A stretch of DNA of 64,000 bases from Spinacia oleracea (Eukaryota > Streptophyta > Magnoliopsida > Caryophyllales > Amaranthaceae): positions 1,798,001 through 1,862,000 of the forward strand of contig NC_079490.1 of assembly GCF_020520425.1 (NCBI RefSeq). Direction: 5' to 3'. This document shows, piece after piece, positions 55,015-64,000 of the stretch. Numbering within the stretch: the first letter of the stretch is position 1; each line of letters begins with the position of its first letter. The translations under genes were made by a program, and so were the position numbers. The notes under the pieces are model-generated. The model ran no database searches, was not told the DNA's origin, and saw only the letters and a program-made list of their open reading frames with translations.

Positions 55015-55345
55015 TTAGTGCATGCATGCAAGCTTGTATTAATATTGATTTTTTCTTTGTGTGCGGTGATATTGTATTAGTATTGTTATAAGTACTCTCT
55101 TATGGTTTCTCTCTCTTTATGATTATGAAAGTCCATTGATTTTTTTCAAAAGCAAGTTAATAATTTAACATGGGATTAAATCTCATTTCAATTTTAGTTT
55201 TGGGATCATTTCTGCATGGGATTCTTATTTCTACCGCTACTCGCTACCCTCGCAGTGTAGTCGTCCCCACAATGGTTAGTTCCTCTACTCTATTTCTTCC
55301 GTTGTGCCTTTTATTTTAAATACAAGTTTGAGATGTTGAATAAAG
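55015..55345 (+). pseudogene. Orphan signal-peptide exon, copy 2
   Basis: The ATG at 55170 opens 35 codons (MGLNLISILVLGSFLHGILI...) to ATG|GTTAGT at 55274, the same length and near-identical peptide as the copy at 31315. Upstream similarity extends about 150 bp. No following exon is recognised. Substitutions have kept the frame open, but so short a frame is weak evidence of function. Confidence 0.5.
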
Positions 55346-55563
55346 TGGCATAGTTTATGTGCTTTGTATCAACAATTTGCCTTTAAGTTGTAAGAACCTA
55401 TGGCTCTTTGAAGGTATGAGAGCCTATGATTAGCCCACTCCAAAGAACAACTAAATACAAGGAGGCTTCTACATTGAGAAATGGTTATCTTCTGTTGTGC
55501 TTTATGTGGTGGGGGAAACTCCTTCGGACCTTTTGTTGTTGCAAGTGCAAGCCGGTCACAGTC

Positions 55564-55940
55564 AGGGGCGGATCCATGTTGTACTTTGGGTAGCCAGATG
55601 TCTACCCTTCCCAAAAAAAAAAAAAAATTTGCTGAAATATACAAAATCGTTAATTATATAAGTAATACTTATCCCATAAAAGACACACAACTAGAATTGT
55701 GTCTTAGGGGTTATAACTACTTGTTGTTTTTTAATAGGTCGCGGGTTCGCTCCATAGTAACAATGTTTTTCTTCTTTTAATTTTATATACAATATGATGT
55801 TCTTTTATTTTTATCATTTTATGCGCGTACTCTATGTAATTTATTTTATTTTATACGTAGTAGTAAACTATAGAAAATATACGCTATGTAATATCATCTG
55901 AAAAATGTCTACCCTATTTGAAGATCCTGGATACGCTACT
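55564..55940. mobile_element. TIR element with 10-bp target duplication
   Basis: A GGTCACAGTC duplication flanks it (55554-55563 and 55941-55950). The left end AGGGGCGGATCCATG and the reverse complement of the right end, AGTAGCGTATCCAGG, are loosely inverted. Inside are an A run of 15 and GGTCGCGGGTTCGCTCC. A duplication of 9-10 bp suggests a MULE-type element; the superfamily is uncertain. Confidence 0.65.
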
Positions 55941-56029
55941 GGTCACAGTCATGCGTGACATTTGAATTGGGGTGGGGATGGTCACTAAATTCTCGCATAG
56001 TCGCATCCCTAACTTATAAAACCGTACAA

Positions 56030-56143
56030 TTTTCTTATAGAACGCGTTAAATTGTTTGGTAATATAAAACACACCTTAATAATAGTAAGAACCGGTTGTG
56101 GTTTGTAGAACGATGATCCATGTACTCCACACAATAATCAAGT
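56030..56143 (-). pseudogene. Neprosin exon-1 fragment (copy D)
   Basis: Sequence around TGGAGTACATGGATCATCGT (minus strand) and the adjoining intron start AAGGTGTGTTTTATATTACC match exon 1 and intron 1 of copies B and C. No other exon is nearby. It is a relic of the same gene family. Confidence 0.8.
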
Positions 56144-57080
56144 CCTAATACACCCACTCAATTCCTTTGCTAGAGGTTCATTTTTTTGCCAAAGCCCAAC
56201 CCGGCTTGGCCTATGATCAAAGTTTACGTTTAGGTCTTTTTTTGGTGCAAACAAAGTTTACAATTAGTGCGTTTAGTGAATTAGTGATTGAGTTTTTATT
56301 TGCCTATATTAGTCCTTTTTTTCTCCCAATTATGATAAATGTTTTTTATTTTTTCATCTTAATTTTGTTCAAGAATGATTTCAGATGATCTTGATTTATT
56401 TGTCCAAAAATGAATTCAAATGATCTTGGAAAACCCCTATTTACTATGGAGTACAAAATTAAGTTTTTTTTGTAAATTTAATTATATATACTTCTCAAAA
56501 TAGTTGTACTTCTATATGATTTTCACAGTTTTGTGATGTGAAGAAATCAATAAATCTTTGAGTTAAATGTTTGTTGTTCTAAATAAGTATGGGAAAAGTG
56601 GGATGTAACAAGAAAAAATAATAAAAATTTAGGTTGAGTGGAGTACGTGGTGAATAGAAAAATAAGTTGAGTGGAAACTCATGAGTACAAATAGAATATA
56701 AAAATAGACTGAGTGTAATATTGTAAGTGAGATAAAATAAGGTTGTAAATGTATTAAATATGGCGAGTCATTTATTCAAAAACTACAATAGAGTAGAGTG
56801 TTCTCAATTAATTTAAAACACCTACTTATGAAAACCGCATCACTATAATTTCAAAACTAATAGAGTATTTCTTTAACTTTTTTATATGGGAGATTACTTT
56901 ATATAGGTCTTATTTATTGCATAGTGAATTCACCAATTGGATTTCTAGCCATCTTTGTAATCAGTTAGGGCTAATTGATAGTGGCATTAAGTGTACAAAT
57001 TTATCTTTTCTTTACTACTTTGTATTTAAAATATTAGTGACTTAGTGTATATAGCGTGCGAATGCACGTACCTTACACTA
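56144..57080. other. AT-rich spacer, nothing recognised
   Basis: No coding exon, tail or inverted ends could be supported. The open frame at 56167-56388 has low-complexity hydrophobic composition only. Confidence 0.4.
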
Positions 57081-57082
57081 GA

Positions 57083-58034
<952 letters not shown>

Positions 58035-58256
58035 GCACCAACATGGTCCCCGATACCTATACGGGCACCATCATCGGCCCCGACACCTGCAAGGGCACCG
58101 GCATCGACTCAGGGAGTCGATGGACAGGTAAAATTGCCCCGATGGTCGTACGCCGACCATCCCGGTGATATCATAGCATTCGTATTAGCATTTTTAATAA
58201 TGTGTAGGATTATTGTACAAACAATAATGCATTTTTGCCATTCGTGTCGTGCATAA
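58035..58256 (+). CDS. Possible orphan exon, arabinogalactan-peptide-like
   Basis: After an acceptor-like TTGTTAG, an uninterrupted 73-codon frame to TAA (58254-58256) encodes a Pro/Ala/Ser/Thr-rich stretch (APSSAPTPARAPAST) and then a hydrophobic segment (DIIAFVLAFLIMCRIIVQ). The first half is strikingly GC-rich in AT-rich surroundings. The layout recalls the mature part of an arabinogalactan peptide, but there is no ATG, no signal peptide and no recognised upstream exon. It could be a gene fragment or chance. Confidence 0.3.
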   Translation, partial: APTWSPIPIRAPSSAPTPARAPASTQGVDGQVKLPRWSYADHPGDIIAFVLAFLIMCRIIVQTIMHFCHSCRA

Positions 58257-59141
58257 ATCTAAATTTGTAAATCTAATAGCGACTTTATATTTATATATGG
58301 TGTAATAATATTTAGAAATTTTTGTAATGAAACATTTTATACGAATGCAAATATCAAATATGTAATTGAGTTCATAAGACGTGATATAATTGTTACGAAC
58401 GTGGAGTGCCAAAGTTGTTATATGGACGTATGCATGTTTTACTTTGCAATTGTTTCCATTTGTGGAGACGTGAAACTTCTGTTACGCAACACCAAATGTT
58501 TACAAATGAGGGGGAAAAAAACTAATTATGAGAGAGGAAAGTCATATATGGAGGATTTATTATTTTATTTTTTAAATAAAAATAAGGGCATTGTTGTCCT
58601 TTTCCCTATTTCCTATGAATTTAATTTGAAAATTTTAATTATAATGGTTCGATTAAATTATTTAATGGAATAAGTTATGATATTAAGGAAGTTAATACTT
58701 AATAGGATAAGTGTAATACTATTGACAGTGTAATTAGTTCATTGGTAATAAAACTAATAATGACTATTTATTCAAATTTCGCTCATTGGTAATAAAATTG
58801 AATATGACCATACCCAAACAACCCAATTGTTATTTCTAGTTCGGATGTTCCGGTAAAGAAAAACAAGTTTGGGACTTTGGTTTTACAAAAATGACCCAAA
58901 AATTCCGGTCGTGTTTAACACAAAAATTCATGTCAAAATCCATAAATTTTGTGCGGACTTTTCGTGCCAAACAAGGTTTTTGAGATTTTTGGGCCGAGTT
59001 CGGGTTTTAGACGAAAAACCCAAAATTTGAGGATCCCCAAACCCGCATTTTTCTGGGTCGGTATGTCGGACTATATATAGTTGATCAGGTCTAATGTATA
59101 CCCATGCCTAAGCACCAATAAGGTTTGTCTTAGTACTCTGA
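58257..59141. other. AT-rich spacer, nothing recognised
   Basis: The open frame at 58401-58673 has no recognisable feature. A CATTGGTAATAAAA string occurs twice (58740 and 58784). No element borders were found. Confidence 0.4.
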
Positions 59142-59593
59142 CTAGATTAGATCCCGTGCACGCACGGATTATGATAATTTTTTTACAAAATATTTAACTA
59201 AATATAGCCAAACTACTGCATAATTATAATTTTTTTTAAACATACTCATTTATATTTATATTATCTAATATGCATATTATATATGTGTAATATGCTACTT
59301 TGACCAACATGTCGAGTGAATATAATTTCCATTATTAATGTACCGATTTGACTAAAATGTTATAAAAAAAAAAAGTATTTAGCAAAATTAGTATTACGTG
59401 GTATTTATTATTACCATAAATTATAATCTAATATTTTATTCCATACATAAATAATTTATAAAAGGGTAAAGAATAAAATAAAATAAAATAAAATATATAT
59501 TTTAGGAAAATATTTTTAGGCGGGAAAATTTTACACCAGGAATTGACACGTGTCATTCCTGGTGTCTCTTTTAATATATAGTAATGGTACTGA
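59142..59593 (-). mobile_element. Non-autonomous Helitron-like element, minus strand
   Basis: Read on the minus strand, the right end is CCGTGCGTGCACGG (a perfect hairpin, 59154-59167), then GATCTAATCTAG followed by T, the Helitron 3' signature. The other end has ACTATATATTAAAAG as in the Helitron at 54541. The exact 5' TC is uncertain (near 59593). About 450 bp, no Rep/helicase. Confidence 0.65.
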
Positions 59594-60714
59594 GGTCCTA
59601 TAAAGTATAAACGATAAGTCACGTATTTGAATTCCTCCTTTTCCATTTATAATTTATTATGCACCTTATAAAAAGAAATACCATGCCTAAGCTATAAATG
59701 TAACCTTCATTACAAGTGGGTATAAAATACGGGCTTGCTTATTTAAAATGGGCCAAAAAGTTTAGTCTAAATTTTCAATAATGGGTCAAGTTTGGACTTT
59801 TACAAGGTATCTAGATCGACGTATGGTAAGTGAATCTTGCTGCCTTTTGGACTATGTTACTCTACCACTTTAGAAAATGCATAATCTAAAAACTCTAAAA
59901 CTCTATCTCTATACACTTCGCTAAACCTATCATAGTGCATCCATTTTCGTCCCTTAAAAACCGACATTCAAACAAACATGCTTGATAGAGCCATCATTCT
60001 TCGTACCCGGTTCAGTCTCTCACAACCCTTCGCGGTAAACAATCCTAATTGCGACATACACCATTAAACACGTTTCCACAAATATAATACTAACCGTCTT
60101 CAAAACGTGTCAGACACGCGACACTCGGATAACCAAGCTTATTACCCTATAATACCAAATTTTAATTCCCGTTTCCCCGTATTCCCGTATCCGTGTCCGT
60201 GTCTGCGTCCCGCGTCCCGTGTCTGTGAAACCTAGGCTCTATATGAAGTGATTCTTCTGCCTAAGTTCAATGTCTTTATCAGATATAGAGACCAGAAACT
60301 AAACGATACAAGCATGAAGCATCTAACACTATTACAAGCATGAAACTAAACGATACAAGCATGAAGCATCTAACACTAAGATATAAACAATTGAAAATCT
60401 CAAGGGTGCCAATTCAAAACAAAACAAAACTGTCTCAATTAACTAAAATTTATATAACAAGTTCCTACACAATTACAAATTGTTTAATTTCAAAAGAAAT
60501 TGAAATATAAAATAAATCAAATCAGATGTTTAAGCGAAACATCTTAGACAAACCCCAACCTCCTTAAAATTAACAAGTAATGTCACAACTTACATAATAT
60601 AAATGACAGAGCACTCTGAATATGTTCTTGAATCTTGATTCAATTCCAAAGCTCGAGGATAGCAACATAGAGCATCAATAACAGGACACTTTCTTTACAA
60701 TTTATGTATGTCGA
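59594..60714. other. Spacer with short duplications
   Basis: A 44-bp duplication (GAAACTAAACGATACAAGCA occurs twice, near 60296 and 60340) and a CCGTGTC-rich simple stretch near 60170-60225 are visible. No gene was recognised. Confidence 0.45.
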
Positions 60715-61909
60715 TTTTTTTTATTTTTTTTGACATAGGATAAATTTGCATTATAAAAGAAAGTACAACAAACTAAACTAGAATACTAGGGTTTTTAGAA
60801 ACCAATACAACATTAGTACAACAAAAATACAAAGCATTAATCGCCGAGAGGATAGTATGCTCTTTTGGTGTCGGCCCTTTGTTTGTCGAGATGACCTTGC
60901 TTGCACAACCCAACGACCCACTGGAAATAAGCGTGCCAAAGCCACATTGGCTGTAGTTTTTGATTTATAGGAGATAAAGCGAATATTGGAGTGGTAACCA
61001 ATGAGAGGCATCCTTGCTAACCTGTTAACCTTAGAGGACAAATAAAGAAGTGGAAGTTTGACAATACCACAAGTTAGTTGGAAAGACCTTGTGATCGATT
61101 CACAAGCATCTTGAGCCACAAAACGTGACTCGAAAAGCATGCTATAAATCCCAAAAAATGGGAGAGCAGCATTTGAATTAAAGATTTTGAAAGCATAGAG
61201 CAAAGCTCCACACTAACCTAAATTGAGAATTAACAAAGGTTAATCCCAATAACCAACTGACAACTAGAACCTGTGAACATTGACCCTTCCTTACACAAAC
61301 TCCTTCCCTCACCAAACTACATAACAACTTGTCTCCAAAGAAACTAACAAAGACCAGAGTGACTTGCAACACATACAACCTTCCTCTCCCTTCAAACTTC
61401 AACATCCCTACTTCAGAAAAGGAAAGAACATCACTCCACCCTACCCCCCAGAGGCTATAAACTAAACCCACTTTATTCGCTATCATATCATCTCCAATTT
61501 CAAACCACAACAACAAAAACCACAATTGCTTACCAATTACATCAACAAACTTCAAAAGGTACACACCAAGACCACAAAGAGACCAAACAACTATCCATAC
61601 TACACTACAATCACATAACATAATTAAAGAGAAACACATAAAAGCCAAACAACACTAACAAGTAACAACTAAGCTAACCTCCATAATCAAAAGCGAGGAG
61701 ACAACAATTAAGGAGTTCAAATCCAAACCAACAACGAATTTAAGACCAAAAACAGAAACCCTAGCCCTTGATTACCTTTATCATCAAGGTCGGCGTTTTC
61801 CGACACTACAAGACGACGGCGACACGGCTAACTTAGGAATCCCTACCCTAATCTTTACCTTTACCTTTACCGTCAAGGCCGGCGTTTTCCGACACAACGA
61901 GACGGCGGC

Positions 61910-62252
61910 TGTTGGAGTTTGTTCCTCCAAAAACGAATGCTTCAAAAGAATGAAAAACCAATTGTCCCACATTGATAAAAAACCCACATACTACCTTCTT
62001 TATATATTGCACTACCCTTTAATCATTTGTTTAAGAGTGCTTGAGAGTGGCATGGGTGGTCACAACACACACACGCGCGCGCGCGCCGGGCCGGGCTCGG
62101 GCGAGGGCCGTGGGCCGTGGGCCTTGGTACTTGGTACTTGGGCCTTGGGCCTTGGGCCTTGGGCCTTGGGCCTTGGTACTTGGTACTTTTTCACAGAAAA
62201 CACACAGATAAGCTTGTTCTAATTATTGTTCTTATTAGTCATAGTTCCTACA
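61910..62252 (+). mobile_element. Small solo LTR
   Basis: It begins TGTTGGAGTTTGTTCC, ends TTCCTACA, and is flanked by a perfect 5-bp duplication GCGGC (61905-61909 and 62253-62257). It contains TTGTCCCACATTGATAAAAA, a common start in plant Copia-type LTRs, and an internal GGGCCTT minisatellite. The length is 343 bp. A solo LTR fossil; the superfamily is inferred. Confidence 0.8.
62047..62190. repeat. Simple repeats: (AC)n/(CG)n and (GGGCCTT)n
   Basis: An ACACACACGCGCGCGCGC run is followed by GGGCCGT and then GGGCCTT units with GGTACTT variants up to about 62187, all inside the solo LTR. Confidence 0.9.
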
Positions 62253-62745
62253 GCGGCGACTAGGCTAGATTCGGACTTAATCACAACCCAAAGAAACGAG
62301 CGATTCTTACCCCAAATGAGAGACCCTAATTCTTAATTTTACCTTTACCGGCATTTTAACGGCGGCGGCGATTAGGATGATCTCAGAATAACGCCCAAGG
62401 GTGAAGTGGATCTGCTCCCACAAACTCCTCCCCACGAAACCTGGAATTAGCCTTAGCTTCTCCAATAACCTTTCCAGCAGAAAGAAGAGCAAATAAGAGG
62501 AGATCGAAGCCTCTTATTATGAAAAAACTTTGCTCCTTCTTCGACTTTGCCGGAAAATCACACCTACTAATTTTTATTTGCCGATCTACAATTTACAAAC
62601 AACAGAACTTGAAAAACCGCGGCTCGCCGGCGATCTGTAGCAAGCAAGGATGCTCCAGCCACCAGCGAGCCGTCGGTGGAGGCGGCGCTAGGGTTTGAGA
62701 GTTTTTCTTAGAGAGAAGGGAGAGGGTTTTATTTTAGAGAGTTAG

Positions 62746-64000
62746 TAAGCTTTTTTCTACCAAGAAAATGTTTGGAAGAATAAAGCAATGAAGTTACTTA
62801 TCATAAAAGCTTTTTTTCACTGGTATATATTACCTCTAAATCCAAATCATAAATTAACAATACATGGCCACACATTATAGAAGCATTATCCAAAAAATAT
62901 TGTAAATACTTAAATCAAAGCTAAACCTTAAGCCCACTAATTGCATACAAAGGCACGATAAGCAAATGCTTTGAATGCCCACAACAAATTGAGTAAATTT
63001 TGCTTGGAATGTCCCAAGTATGTCTAAGATATTAGATTTTCAACCCCAATACCAGACATTTGCATGGGACATTACAAATTTACAAGCAACCTTGAATCAA
63101 ACAGGATGGAAAAGTTAAAAACCCTTGACCTCAATCTTTACCTAGTGATACTGACAACAACTTTTAGAGGGATACTTAATATTCCAGTTTTTAGTCATAT
63201 TTTGCAGGTGCAACTACATCATCCTATCTGATCAGGATTCCTGAAAAATATATAACAGTTAAGACCAGATTAATCTCACATCAGAAAGCTTGGTAGGTCA
63301 GCTTTTTCTGATAGGTTTGCTCTTCAGAGATCTTTTTGCATTTCCATTATATTCCCCTAAGGGGCCGTTTGGTACAACAAAGGGAAAGGGAATGCCTTCA
63401 AGAAAGGGCAAGAAGGAAAGGAATGTAAAAGTGTTTGATTTTAAAAGTTGTTTGTTTTACAAAATAATCCCCACCACAATCCTTAACTCAAGAGTCACGG
63501 CTTTGCAGCTCCCCATCTCCCTTAACCGGATCGGCGGCGCCTCCCCATCCCCCTTTACCGACCCTCCGGCGTCTCCCTCGCCCCTTCTTCGGCGCCTCCC
63601 CTCTCCCTAACACCAGGTAATTGTTTCTCTCTCCTCTCCTCTCTTCTCTTTTAGATCTGGTGGTTGGGGTTGTTCACGGGCGGTTTCCGAGGTCGTTGGT
63701 TTGTTTTTTAGGTAGGTGTGGTGGTTTTGGGGGTGGGTGGGTTATTTTTTGTGGTGAATTTGTGGTGGTTGGCCGCGACGAGGATAACAACACCGACGAA
63801 AAATGCGCGACTCCGGTGAGGATAGCGGCTCCGGCGATTTGATGAGGATGGCATGTGGTTGTGGGATGGTGTTGGCATGGAGGTGTATTGGTGGTCATGG
63901 TGGATGTGGTGGTGTGTTGATGACTAGGGAAAAGGAATGGAAATACCATGGGGGGTGGGGTGAATCAGAGTAGAGTCATTTGGGGGGGGTAAGGAGGGGG
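62746..64000. other. Window end, no supported gene
   Basis: The left part is AT-rich spacer. At 63282-63335 lies the 54-bp block shared with 42209-42262. GGGGCCGTTTGGTACAACAA at 63361 looks like the end of a DNA element whose other end is not in view. Beyond it, C-rich then G-rich sequence (63480-64000) with a donor-like AACACCAG|GTAATT at 63616 could be a gene leader, but no protein is recognisable before the window ends. Confidence 0.4.

Larger units (their letters stand above)
60715..62745 (-). mobile_element. LINE-like or retroposed sequence, minus strand
   Basis: On the minus strand the right end is leader-like (CTTCTCTCTAAGAAAAACTC, AAACCCTAGCGCCGCCTCC) and the left end is a 3' tail (TTATAATGCAAATTTATCCT, then A runs). 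In between, (A/C)GGTAAAGGTAAA and CGGAAAACGCCG(G/A)CCTTG occur in repeated form. No reverse-transcriptase motif was recognised. The open frames at 60778-61203 and 61178-61648 have no domain I know. It fits a non-autonomous LINE or a retroposed transcript. A solo LTR interrupts it. Confidence 0.4.

Noticed and set aside
61178-61648. 156-codon minus-strand frame rich in Val, Leu and Trp
   Set aside because: No signal, domain or splice context; it lies in a LINE-like retroposed segment with no recognised enzyme motif.
63290-63842. Possible first exon of a gene at the window end
   Set aside because: A leader-like C-rich segment with a donor-like site is present, but no recognisable protein or second exon is within view.

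Overview
This window is plant nuclear DNA. The genes carry GT-AG introns, the intergenic DNA is AT-rich and packed with transposon debris, and one gene has a miR169-type site in its 3' UTR. The proteins are of eudicot type. Frequent CTCCGTA-type strings and the mix of SINEs, MITEs and LTR families suggest Caryophyllales, perhaps Amaranthaceae; that placement is inference. No bacterial operon, CRISPR array or complete viral element was seen.

Four host genes look intact. (1) A CCAAT-binding NF-YA subunit on the plus strand: 5' UTR exon near 2.1-2.44 kb, coding exons from 4667 to 9526, 303 residues by my exon model, with a short uORF and a miR169-like site. (2) SEC62, an ER translocon protein, on the minus strand from 25044 to 10939: five coding exons, 366 residues, and one intron of about 10 kb. 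NF-YA and SEC62 converge. (3) A small predicted plastid membrane protein on the plus strand, 26124-28345: two exons, 176 residues, divergent from SEC62 across about 1.1 kb holding a minisatellite. (4) A neprosin-type secreted protein on the minus strand, 44929-42560: seven exons, 356 residues.

From 29 to 56 kb lies a decaying neprosin family. Copy A (29.4-30.4 kb) keeps only the last two exons and is broken. Copy B (32.2-34.6 kb) has all seven exons but lost the end of exon 3, including its splice donor, and carries a 109-bp MITE in its last exon. Copy C is intact. A fourth trace is an exon-1 fragment near 56.1 kb. Two copies of an orphan 35-codon signal-peptide exon (31315 and 55170) and other shared blocks show that 55-58 kb is a mosaic of pieces found elsewhere in the window.

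The rest is mobile DNA: Stowaway, MULE, hAT-like and foldback elements, two Helitron-like elements, several tRNA-derived SINEs, LINE pieces, and LTR fossils. The LTR fossils are an Athila-like broken element at 45.8-51.0 kb inside a LINE, a related solo LTR at 51.5-52.9 kb, and a small solo LTR at 61.9 kb. The last kilobases (62.7-64 kb) hold no gene I can support.
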